A DNA stretch of 16,638 nt from Spirochaeta sp. (GTDB lineage: Bacteria > Spirochaetota > Spirochaetia > DSM-27196 > SLAA01), in assembly GCA_020201015.1 (NCBI GenBank), contig JAIVHN010000205.1:1-16638 (forward strand), in the 5' to 3' direction. Position numbers and translations under genes: made by a program. Below the pieces are notes generated by a model. That model saw nothing but the letters and a program-made list of their open reading frames with translations. It searched no databases and was not told the origin of the DNA. Position 1 is the stretch's first letter. Each line of letters begins with the position of its first letter. Positions 8,068 through 15,086 of this stretch are shown piece by piece.

Positions 8068-8713
8068 CGGACACCTCATTCTTCACGTATACGATCTGCA
8101 CAGGGCGTGAATCCGAATCTATACGTATGAGTATGGGCGATGCGGTAGGAATTTTCAACAATGCAAAAGCCTCTTCGGTCATTGTATACATGTCGCGCAT
8201 GATTGCCCGAATGGTATGCCCATGGGCAACCACCAAGACGCGCCGACCGGAGCGCACCGCAGGCACTACATGCATCTTCCAGAAAGGGAGGACACGGCGC
8301 TGGGTGTCGCGAATGGACTCACCTCGCGGTAGATTCTCTACCGGCAACCCCGCATACAAAGGATCTTTACCAGGGAAACGCTCGTCGTGCAAGCTCAGTT
8401 CCGGAGGACGCGCAAAGGTTCCACGGCGCCATTGGTGAACGTATGCTGGATCGTAGTGGTTGAGTACCTCTGTCTTATCTTGACCTTGAAGCGCGCCGTA
8501 GTGGCGCTCGTTGAGCTCCCAATGATGGCGCTGTTCCACCTCGGTGTTCAGCCCACTTGGTGACAGTGTATCGATTTCTCTTAAGAGGATATTTAAGGTC
8601 TCGGTTGACCGACGGAGAACAGATGTAAAGGCCAGGTCAAACCTAAATCCACAACGCGCCAAAAGTCTACCAGCACTTTTTGCCTCGGCACGACCGGTAG
8701 CGGAAAGGTCTAC
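8057..8713 (-). pseudogene. gpmA: 5'-truncated phosphoglycerate mutase (2,3-bisphosphoglycerate-dependent)
   Basis: Reading on the minus strand, homology to GpmA begins abruptly at VDLSATGRAEAKSAGRLL and runs to TVTMTEEAF-type C-terminal sequence, with FDLAFTSVLRRS, WELNERHYGALQG, HQWRRG, PPEL, DERFPG and VVAHGHTIRA all present. GpmA begins with about 27 residues carrying the catalytic R-H-G, where His becomes phosphorylated; none of these exist here. A stop codon (TAG, 8723-8725) closes the frame upstream and no ATG or GTG precedes the homology; the first possible start is a TTG at 8660-8662, deeper still. The missing part abuts the end of the DUF59 gene. I call it a remnant unless the sequence is misassembled. 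The rest of the glycolytic enzyme is well preserved, suggesting a recent loss. Confidence 0.8.
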
Positions 8714-8967
8714 ATGGTCGGGCTAAAACTCCACTGCAGTGTCGCCTTAGAGATATCTTGGTGCTTTTCGAGTGTAGCCACTACCTCGTCGGCAATCTGC
8801 GGTCCAAGCGGACACATCGGCGTGGTAAGCGTCATGGTAACATTTACGGTACCGTCCTCGTTGTGCACGGCCTCATATATGAGCCCCATGTCTACAATAG
8901 AGAACCCAACCTCGGGGTCTATTACCGGCTGCATAATTTCCAGCAGTTCGTCTTTACTTAGCATCAT
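8710..8967 (-). CDS. DUF59/MIP18-family Fe-S maturation protein (SufT-like), likely C-terminally clipped
   Basis: This 85-residue protein has the DUF59 hallmarks DPEVGFSIVDMGLIY and MTLTTPMCPLGPQIADEV, with the conserved Cys in TPMCP. DUF59 proteins of this operon context assist Fe-S cluster maturation or transfer to targets. It overlaps the end of sufU by 14 bases and has AGAGGGG upstream of two consecutive ATGs. It ends at WSFSPTM, exactly where the phosphoglycerate mutase fragment starts, whereas relatives I recall continue about ten more residues (S-x-x-x-R-x-x-L-G type). So the stop may be a product of the same deletion rather than the original end. The core domain should still fold. Confidence 0.8.
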   Translation of the reverse strand: MMLSKDELLEIMQPVIDPEVGFSIVDMGLIYEAVHNEDGTVNVTMTLTTPMCPLGPQIADEVVATLEKHQDISKATLQWSFSPTM

Positions 8968-9385
8968 TCAAAATCCCCTCTACCGTGTTCCACGCAAGTA
9001 ATGCACATTTGATACGCACCGGATACTTTTTAACCCCTTGCATAGCCTCCAGATCCGAAATCGCATCGTCAAAATCTGGTTCCTGTTCTTCAAGCAGCAT
9101 CCCCTTAAACTGAGCCACAATACCGAGTGCCTCTTCAAAGCTGCGCCCGGTTAGAGCCTCACACAAAAGATTAGCGCCAGCGCAGCAAATGCTGCAGCCA
9201 ATGCCGTCGTAGGTAATGCGTTCTATCACACCATTGTTGACGCTCAGAAACAGCTCAAGGTCGTCTCCACAACTTGGGTTGGCCCCCTCTGCGTGGAAGC
9301 TGGCACCCTCAATGGCCCCTTTGTTTTTCTTGGATCGGTAGTTTTCCAGTATGATCTCTTTGTAGAGATCTTCTTCGTAGTTCAT
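8954..9385 (-). CDS. sufU: SufU, Zn-dependent sulfur-transfer partner of SufS
   Basis: This 143-residue SufU accepts persulfide sulfur from SufS for cluster assembly. Metal and sulfur ligands are in place: Cys39 and Asp41 in NPSCGDD, Cys64 in GIGCS, and Cys127 in YPVRIKCALLAW. The 60-odd residues between Cys64 and Cys127 distinguish SufU from the shorter IscU. Two extra cysteines follow Cys64 at 67-68 (GCSICCAG), where relatives commonly have Ser/Ala/Met. The start overlaps the sufS stop by ATGA, so the two are translationally coupled. It sits in the order sufC-B-D-S-U, fourth gene after sufC. Confidence 0.95.
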   Translation of the reverse strand: MNYEEDLYKEIILENYRSKKNKGAIEGASFHAEGANPSCGDDLELFLSVNNGVIERITYDGIGCSICCAGANLLCEALTGRSFEEALGIVAQFKGMLLEEQEPDFDDAISDLEAMQGVKKYPVRIKCALLAWNTVEGILNDAK

Positions 9386-10650
9386 CTGTTGAAAATTCCC
9401 CTTACCTTATCGAGACCCGTGAAAAGCATGTCAATGTCGTCGATGTCGTTGTAAAGATACATGGACGCGCGAACAGTTCCCGGTATTCCAAAAAGGCGCA
9501 TAATAGGTTGCGCGCAGTGAAAGCCGGTACGAACCGCTATCCCTTCCTGGTCCAAAATAGAGCCGACATCGTGTGAGTGAACATCACCAAGATTAAAAGA
9601 GAAAATAGCGCCACGCGAGCTATGATCGGCCGGGCCATAACTGATGAGGTCGGGAAACTCTGCTGCTCGCATGAGCGTGTACTCAATAAGATGCTGCTCA
9701 TGTTCGGCAATTGCCTCCATTCCTATACCTTGCAGGTAGTCAACAGCTGCGCCAAGTCCCATAACACCAGCAATATTTGGTGTTCCTGCCTCAAAGCGCT
9801 CAGGCAGTGGCTTAAAGCTCGATGTATCGCGTTTGACACGCACAACCATGTCGCCACCGTACATGAAGGGGTCCATCTCCTCCAACAGGCTCTCGCGGCC
9901 GTACAAAACGCCGATGCCGGTAGGTCCGCACATTTTATGTCCAGAAAAACACAAGAAATCGCAGTCAAGCTCCGCAACGTTGACAGTGTGATGTGAGGCG
10001 TATTGTGCAGCGTCTACAAGCACCGGGACCCCGTGACGATGGGCAGTATCAATTATGGTTTTTAAGTCAGGTTTGTACCCGGTTACATTAGACATTGCGG
10101 TGACCGCAACGAACTTAACCGGCATATCAAACAACGCGTCAAGGTTATTAAGGTCAAAGCTACCGTCCGGCAGCGCCGGAATGAACTCAAGGCGGGCGCC
10201 TTTTTCCTGCGCAAGTTGCTGCCACGTGACGTAGTTAGCATGATGCTCAATCTCACTAATGAGAATTACATCGCCTGCGCCTATATTCTTTCGCCCCCAG
10301 CCGTTCATTACGACATTTACCGACTCGGTCGTACCACGAGTGAATATGACATGTCCGTCTGCAGGCGCACCAATGAAGTGCGCAACTTTGGCGCGAATGG
10401 AGTCATACTCCTCAGTTGCAATTTCGCTGAACTCATATACACCACGGTGAATATTTGCACAGTACTCTTCGTAATAGCGGACCTCAGACTCGATTACCTG
10501 CCGGGGTTTGAGCGAGGTGGCACCGTTGTCCAAATACACAAAGGACTTGCCACGCATGCTTCTGCCCAGATTAGGGAAGTCTTCCCGAATCTTGGCTATA
10601 TCAAGGCCGGACCGCGTGAGGGTCTTGTCGACTGATACAGATGATCTCAC
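9382..10650 (-). CDS. sufS: SufS cysteine desulfurase
   Basis: This 422-residue PLP enzyme takes sulfur from cysteine, releasing alanine, and hands it to SufU. Visible residues are His137 (EIEHHANYV), Asp213 and Gln216 (VDAAQ), PLP-binding Lys239 (CFSGHKMCGPTGIG) and catalytic Cys379 (RTGFHCAQPIM). The group II/SufS layout and length are normal. Translation starts at GTG 10648-10650, supported by a strong AGGAGG seven bases upstream. It lies 21 bases after sufD and overlaps sufU by 4 bases. The residues before SGLDIAKIREDFP (1-13) may be a slightly extended N-terminus. Confidence 0.96.
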   Translation of the reverse strand: MRSSVSVDKTLTRSGLDIAKIREDFPNLGRSMRGKSFVYLDNGATSLKPRQVIESEVRYYEEYCANIHRGVYEFSEIATEEYDSIRAKVAHFIGAPADGHVIFTRGTTESVNVVMNGWGRKNIGAGDVILISEIEHHANYVTWQQLAQEKGARLEFIPALPDGSFDLNNLDALFDMPVKFVAVTAMSNVTGYKPDLKTIIDTAHRHGVPVLVDAAQYASHHTVNVAELDCDFLCFSGHKMCGPTGIGVLYGRESLLEEMDPFMYGGDMVVRVKRDTSSFKPLPERFEAGTPNIAGVMGLGAAVDYLQGIGMEAIAEHEQHLIEYTLMRAAEFPDLISYGPADHSSRGAIFSFNLGDVHSHDVGSILDQEGIAVRTGFHCAQPIMRLFGIPGTVRASMYLYNDIDDIDMLFTGLDKVRGIFNR

Positions 10651-10671
10651 GGTAGCCTCCTGTCAGTTTCG

Positions 10672-12012
10672 TTATATCATAGCGCTTGGGTCAAGTTCCA
10701 AGCCGGTTTCCTCCCGCAGCGCCGTTGCCACGAATGTACGCGTGGCCGCGTCCTCATTCACCAGTTCCATTTGATCCAGAATTTCTCTATAAAAGGCCCC
10801 TACTAAGATACGTTCTGCTACCGCCTCGGGCAAGCCACGAGACATAAGGTAGTAAACCTCTTCTGGCACCGTAGATGTCATGGTTGCACCATGAGAACAT
10901 TTGACCTCATTTTCAATAATTTCAAGTTGCGGAATTGAGTCGGCATGCGTGTCGTCCCCAAGCAGCAGATTGCGGTTTGTCTCGTAGCCCTCGCTATGAC
11001 GTGAACCGGCCGGAATCTTAATGGTACCGGCAAAGACACTATGCGCGGCGTCGTAAAGTACAGTCTTGACGACGGTGTCACTATACGTATGCTCGGCGTT
11101 GTGCTCCATGGTTAGCTTTTGTCCGCTGAACTGTTTCCCGCGAACACTAACCAATCCTCTCACATTGGCCCTGGCGTTACGGCCCATGAGACTGTACAAC
11201 CCTTCCAACACTGTGGCCTTGGAGCCAAAAAACACTGCATCCGAGTTCAGCTTTCCATCTTCCTCTATGAGGACAAACTCGTGAGAAAATAAATGACTAT
11301 CGTCGGAAATCTTTTCCGTACGCAGAATGCGCAACTCACCACCTTTGGCAACTACCGCCTTGATGACCGGAATAGTTACGGTATCGGACTCGGTACCTTG
11401 ATAGTCAACGACCACAGAGAGACGAGAGTTTTCACAGACATGTATGCAGACTACCGCGGGCCCTACCGAGCCAGCCGTTGTGTTATGCACCGAAAGGTGC
11501 AACGGGGTCTCATGCCGGGTGTCGGGCGCGCTCCGAATAAACAAGCTATCTCCGGCAAGCGCCTCAGCAAAGGAAAGAAACTTGTTCTCGCGCACATCGT
11601 TCGCCCGGCCTTTGTTTTTACGTCGGCGTTGCTCATACAGCAGTGAGTACCGCTCTCGGAAGGCCTTAAACGCGTCATAGGTTGGGCCGTTAAGCTCGCC
11701 CGGAACGCGGGCAACGCTTAGGCCAGCTGGCAGCCCAGCGCCGTTACCTCCACCTGTACCGACAATTTTGCCGTCTAACTGCGTCTCAAGCAGTGGTGCA
11801 ACAATTGGGCGCTCGTCGAACTTCAGATCATCCAGAGGCACTCGGCGCCAGGCTTCGTCAGGTGCTCCCGGTAGCGGCAGCTCGAGAGCCCGCTCCACAT
11901 GCCCCATGCGCTCCTGAGAAACGTAGTGCGAAGCGTCCGCTTTCTTGAGTTCTCGCAGAAGCTCAATCGCGTCCAGCTCGTTCAGTTTTTTCTGTTGTAG
12001 ACTTTGTATCAT
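10672..12012 (-). CDS. sufD: SufD scaffold subunit
   Basis: This 446-residue SufD pairs with SufB and SufC in the SufBC2D scaffold that builds nascent Fe-S clusters. The C-terminal family signature NEVKCSHGAT (368-377) carries Cys372 and His374, matching the functionally important Cys358 and His360 of E. coli SufD, and is followed by EVYYLMSRGLPEAVAERILV. The N-terminal part is weakly conserved, as usual, with a short Gly-rich stretch at 83-98. The gene starts 6 bases after the sufB stop without an obvious ribosome-binding site, suggesting coupling. Length and ends look intact. Confidence 0.95.
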   Translation of the reverse strand: MIQSLQQKKLNELDAIELLRELKKADASHYVSQERMGHVERALELPLPGAPDEAWRRVPLDDLKFDERPIVAPLLETQLDGKIVGTGGGNGAGLPAGLSVARVPGELNGPTYDAFKAFRERYSLLYEQRRRKNKGRANDVRENKFLSFAEALAGDSLFIRSAPDTRHETPLHLSVHNTTAGSVGPAVVCIHVCENSRLSVVVDYQGTESDTVTIPVIKAVVAKGGELRILRTEKISDDSHLFSHEFVLIEEDGKLNSDAVFFGSKATVLEGLYSLMGRNARANVRGLVSVRGKQFSGQKLTMEHNAEHTYSDTVVKTVLYDAAHSVFAGTIKIPAGSRHSEGYETNRNLLLGDDTHADSIPQLEIIENEVKCSHGATMTSTVPEEVYYLMSRGLPEAVAERILVGAFYREILDQMELVNEDAATRTFVATALREETGLELDPSAMI

Positions 12013-12018
12013 AGCCGA

Positions 12019-13455
12019 TTACCCGATTGATCCTTCCATTTCCAGTGCAATAAGACGATTAAGCTCAACCGCGTACTCCATAGGGAGCTCCCTGGTGAAC
12101 TCTTGAATAAAACCGTTCACTACCATCAGCAACGCATCTTCTTCTTTAATTCCGCGACTCTTGAGGTAGTAGATAGTCTCATCGCTGACCTTCCCAACGG
12201 TTGCCTCGTGCATCACGCTCACATCTTTGCGCTCGCGCACATCAATAGTCGGATACGTATCGGACTCCGAAAAGTCATCTAAGAGCAAGGCGTCACACTC
12301 AACGTCGGTCTTCACGTGTGAGGCCCCTTTATTTACCTTTATGAGGCCGCGATACGAACTGCGGCCACCGTTTTGGCTAATAGACTTAGCAGTAATGGAG
12401 CTGGTGGTATGCGGTGCGCCATGAATCATTTTCGCGCCAGCATCTTGGCGCTGTCCCTTATTAGCGTAACCAATGGACACCACTCGCCCACGGGCGCCCG
12501 GCTCGGCAAGAAATACCGCCGGATACTTCATGGTTGTTTTTGCACCTAAGTTGCCGTCCATCCACTCAACCGTAGAATTCTTTTTTGCAATGGCGCGTTG
12601 CGTTACCAGGTTGAGCACATTCGTGGACCAGTTCTGTATAGTGGTGTAGCGCAGGTAGGCGTCTTCCTCGGCAAACAACTCAATGACACCGGTATGGAAG
12701 GCCGTTTTCGAGTAGGTCGGGGCGGTACACCCTTCTATGTAATGGACCGAAGCACCCTTGTCGGCAATGATAATGGTGCGTTCAAACTGCCCGATGCTCT
12801 CTGCGTTTATGCGGAAGTACGCTTGCAGCGGAATATCGACTTTTACACCGGGAGGAATGTACACAAAACTGCCGCCGGACCAACATGCGGAGTTCAGCGC
12901 AGCAAACTTGTTGTCGCCCTGTGGCACCAGCTTCCCAATATACTGACGAATGAGGTCGCCATGTTTCTGGATGCCGCTGTCGAAATCTAGAAAGATAACA
13001 CCCTTTTTCTCCAGCTCTTCCTGCAGATGGTGATATACCACCTCCGATTCAAACTGCGCCGAAACACCGGCAAGAAACTTGCGCTCGGCTTCAGGCACGC
13101 CAAGTCGTTCAAAGGTGTCTTTAATATCTTCGGGAACATCTTCCCAGTCGTTATATTTCTTGTCACCGGCACTGGCATAGTAGTACAGGTCCTCGTAATT
13201 AATTTCGTCAAACACACTCCCATCCATCCAGGTGGGATCAGGCATGCTATTAAATATATCCAGTGAATCCAGTCGGAACTTCAACATCCACTCTGGTTCG
13301 TCCTTGATTTTTGAGATCTCACGAATGATGTCCGGACTTACGCCTCGTTTACTGTTTTTTAGGTAGTCTGTATTTGTGTGGAAACCGTAAAGGCGCTCGT
13401 AATCTTTATTAATCTCGGCGACATTGAAATCGACCTCGGCTTTCTCCGCGCTCAT
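12019..13455 (-). CDS. sufB: SufB scaffold subunit
   Basis: This 478-residue SufB is the main cluster-assembly subunit of SufBC2D. Conserved blocks are SACWSGGSFVYIPPGVKV (189-206), QAYFRIN, EGCTAPTYSK (241-250), TTIQNWSTNVLNLVT, MIHGAPHTTSSI and DVECDALLLDD, whose Cys387 corresponds by context to the catalytic Cys405 of E. coli SufB, ending in ELPMEYAVELNRLIALEMEGSIG. The protein aligns end to end with SufB as I know the family, so I see no lesion. Start ATG 13453-13455 overlaps the sufC stop as ATGA, indicating coupled translation. Confidence 0.97.
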   Translation of the reverse strand: MSAEKAEVDFNVAEINKDYERLYGFHTNTDYLKNSKRGVSPDIIREISKIKDEPEWMLKFRLDSLDIFNSMPDPTWMDGSVFDEINYEDLYYYASAGDKKYNDWEDVPEDIKDTFERLGVPEAERKFLAGVSAQFESEVVYHHLQEELEKKGVIFLDFDSGIQKHGDLIRQYIGKLVPQGDNKFAALNSACWSGGSFVYIPPGVKVDIPLQAYFRINAESIGQFERTIIIADKGASVHYIEGCTAPTYSKTAFHTGVIELFAEEDAYLRYTTIQNWSTNVLNLVTQRAIAKKNSTVEWMDGNLGAKTTMKYPAVFLAEPGARGRVVSIGYANKGQRQDAGAKMIHGAPHTTSSITAKSISQNGGRSSYRGLIKVNKGASHVKTDVECDALLLDDFSESDTYPTIDVRERKDVSVMHEATVGKVSDETIYYLKSRGIKEEDALLMVVNGFIQEFTRELPMEYAVELNRLIALEMEGSIG

Positions 13456-14225
13456 ACTGAAGCCTCCACGCCAAGAACCGCCTCAAAACCTTCTTCATCA
13501 ATGCGTTTGCTCAACTCCGCCCCGCCGGATTTCACAATGCGTCCGTCTCTCATAATGTGCACATGGGTAGGGTTAATATAGTCAAGCACACGGTCATAAT
13601 GAGTAATAACCAACAGCGCGTTGTCCTCGTTGGCATACTCACGAACGTCGTGGAACACTTTCTTAAGGGCGTCTACATCTAGCCCGGAGTCGGTCTCGTC
13701 TAACATTGCAAGAGTTGGCTTTAGAAGGTGCATCTGTAGAATCTCGTTTCGCTTCTTTTCACCACCGGAGAAACCTTCATTCAGTGAGCGCCCCAGAAAC
13801 TCTTTACTAATACCCAATTTGTCCAGCGCCGCATCAAGCTCACGCTTGAAAACACGGAACGGTACCTCTTCACTGCGCCGAGCCTCAACTGCGGCCTTAA
13901 GGAAGGTACCCACCGGCAGCCCTCCAATAGTGTGTGGATACTGGAAGGCTAAGAACATACCGGCTCGCGCGCGCTCGTCCGACTCCATATCTTGTATAGG
14001 CTTCCCGTGGAAACGAGCCTCGCCTTCGGTTATTTGATGATTGGGGTGGCCCATGAGAACGTGAGCCAAACTACTTTTTCCGGAACCATTTACACCCATG
14101 AGCACGTGGATTTCACCTGTATGTATGGTGAGGTCTACACCTTTGAGAATGGGAATTTGTTGGTCTGTGTCTTCAGAAAAAACGGTAGAACACAGTCCTT
14201 TAAGCTCCAACAGTGGACTATTCAT
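13452..14225 (-). CDS. sufC: SufC ATPase of the Fe-S scaffold
   Basis: This 257-residue ABC-type ATPase powers conformational changes in SufBC2D. Walker A is GVNGSGKS (44-51), the Q-loop is AFQYP (Gln95), the signature is FSGGEKK (152-158), Walker B is LAMLDETDSGLD (172-183), and His209 is in ITHYD. The DETDSGLD form is typical of SufC rather than transport ATPases. It is the first gene of the operon. The ATG (14223-14225) has AAGGAG nine bases upstream, and the promoter with its inverted repeat lies immediately beyond. Confidence 0.97.
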   Translation of the reverse strand: MNSPLLELKGLCSTVFSEDTDQQIPILKGVDLTIHTGEIHVLMGVNGSGKSSLAHVLMGHPNHQITEGEARFHGKPIQDMESDERARAGMFLAFQYPHTIGGLPVGTFLKAAVEARRSEEVPFRVFKRELDAALDKLGISKEFLGRSLNEGFSGGEKKRNEILQMHLLKPTLAMLDETDSGLDVDALKKVFHDVREYANEDNALLVITHYDRVLDYINPTHVHIMRDGRIVKSGGAELSKRIDEEGFEAVLGVEASV

Positions 14226-14241
14226 GAATGTATATCTCCTT

Positions 14242-14259
14242 ACTTAGGTTACCCTAAGT
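14242..14259. promoter_or_regulatory. 18-bp perfect inverted repeat, candidate suf operator
   Basis: ACTTAGGTTACCCTAAGT has two perfect 7-bp arms, ACTTAGG and CCTAAGT, around a 4-base centre. It lies 17 bases upstream of the sufC start and touches the -10 element, so a bound protein would block the polymerase start site. The TTAGG...CCTAA halves recall DtxR/IdeR-type iron-repressor sites (TTAGG half-sites), but the spacing is shorter than the classical 19-bp box. No regulator gene is in the window. Confidence 0.55.
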
Positions 14260-14285
14260 TATCATATGCAAAATTTATGTGTCAA
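14258..14285 (-). promoter_or_regulatory. suf operon promoter
   Basis: On the minus strand a perfect -35 TTGACA (14280-14285) is 16 bases from GATAAC (14258-14263), which matches the central four bases of the -10 consensus. The two bases at the downstream end of the -10 overlap the inverted repeat, and AT-rich sequence fills the spacer. A direct repeat TCGTTTATTG (14283-14292 and 14300-14309 on this strand) lies over and above the -35 and could be a further binding site. Confidence 0.6.
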
Positions 14286-14342
14286 TAAACGATACGTGAC
14301 AATAAACGAAAAGGCGATGTAGGCAGACAGGGCAGATGAACG

Positions 14343-14366
14343 AACCGGCACCCGAGGGTGCCGGTT
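14343..14366 (-). terminator. GC-rich hairpin after sodA
   Basis: Two perfect 10-bp arms, AACCGGCACC (14343-14352) and GGTGCCGGTT (14357-14366), enclose a 4-base loop. It lies 35 bases beyond the sodA stop and before the suf promoter, the right place to end sodA transcription. The following bases on the minus strand (CGTTCATC) lack a clean run of T, so it is an imperfect intrinsic terminator or an mRNA-stabilising stem. Confidence 0.6.
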
Positions 14367-14401
14367 CTGCGAGAAAACTTAGCTTAACGGAACAGCCACA
14401 C

Positions 14402-15007
14402 TTACTTTGCAGCTGCGTAGTTGGCAGCAACTTGCTTCCAGTTAACGACGTTAAAAAAGTTCTCAATGTACTCGGGGCGTCGATTTTGATACTTAAGATA
14501 GTAGGCATGCTCCCAGACATCAAGCCCAAGAAGCGGCTTTTTGCCTTCCATAAGTGGGTTGTCTTGGTTCGGGGTGCTCATGACCTCAAGTTTGCCGTTG
14601 TTCAGCACCAGCCAAGCCCAGCCGCTACCAAATCGAGTCGTAGCTGCCGCAGTAAAGGCTGCCTTAAACTCGTCAAAGCTACCAAATGCAGATTTTATCG
14701 CGTCGGCCAGTTCACCATCAGGTTCTCCGCCGCCATCCTTACTCATAATTGTCCAAAAGAGACTGTGGTTTGCGTGCCCACCTCCGTTGTTGCGTACGGC
14801 CGTTCGCTTAGCCTCCGGAACTTCATTGATCTTTGCAACAAGCTGTTCAACCGACATGTCAGCGTACTCAGTGCCCTCAACTGCGGCGTTGAGCTTGGTT
14901 ACATACCCTTCATGATGCTTATCATGATGAATATGCATTGTCTGCTCATCGATGTAGGGCTCAAGTGCGTTGTAGTCATAGGGAAGTGCTGGTGTGGTAA
15001 ATGCCAT
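14402..15007 (-). CDS. sodA: Superoxide dismutase, Mn-type
   Basis: This 201-residue enzyme converts superoxide to oxygen and hydrogen peroxide. Metal ligands are all visible: His27 (in HIHHDKHH), His81 (GGHANHSLFW), Asp163 and His167 (GLDVWEHAYYLKYQN). The Gly-Gly-Gly-His around residue 77 and the Gln in PNQDNPL (148), in the position of the Mn-type second-sphere glutamine, favour a manganese or cambialistic enzyme over a strict Fe one. There is no signal peptide, so it is cytoplasmic. I start at ATG 15005-15007, preceded by GAGGAG at a good distance; the reading frame is open farther upstream but lacks homology. It is separated from suf by the hairpin and has its own promoter. Confidence 0.95.
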   Translation of the reverse strand: MAFTTPALPYDYNALEPYIDEQTMHIHHDKHHEGYVTKLNAAVEGTEYADMSVEQLVAKINEVPEAKRTAVRNNGGGHANHSLFWTIMSKDGGGEPDGELADAIKSAFGSFDEFKAAFTAAATTRFGSGWAWLVLNNGKLEVMSTPNQDNPLMEGKKPLLGLDVWEHAYYLKYQNRRPEYIENFFNVVNWKQVAANYAAAK

Positions 15008-15040
15008 ATAATGCTCCTCGTTTTCAATTTTCGACGTTTG

Positions 15041-15079
15041 TCTTGCGTGCAAGATACTGCGGTAAAGCGCCAGCGGCAA
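15041..15079 (-). promoter_or_regulatory. sodA promoter with an overlapping palindrome
   Basis: On the minus strand TTGCCG (15074-15079) and TATCTT (15051-15056) are 17 bases apart, each matching four of six consensus positions. A 14-bp palindrome, TCTTGCGTGCAAGA (15041-15054; 6-bp arms), overlaps the -10 and would cover the start site. This arrangement resembles the suf promoter, though the arm sequences differ, so a different regulator is likely. Confidence 0.4.
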
Positions 15080-15086
15080 ATCTTGA

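Noticed and set aside
8057..8662. Phosphoglycerate mutase as an intact 201-residue gene starting at TTG 8660-8662
   Set aside because: It would still lack the catalytic RHG, and homology continues upstream of the TTG to base 8713.
15008..15079. A 24-residue N-terminal extension of superoxide dismutase
   Set aside because: The ATG at 15005-15007 has a strong GAGGAG and the conserved protein begins there; the extension would overlap the candidate promoter.
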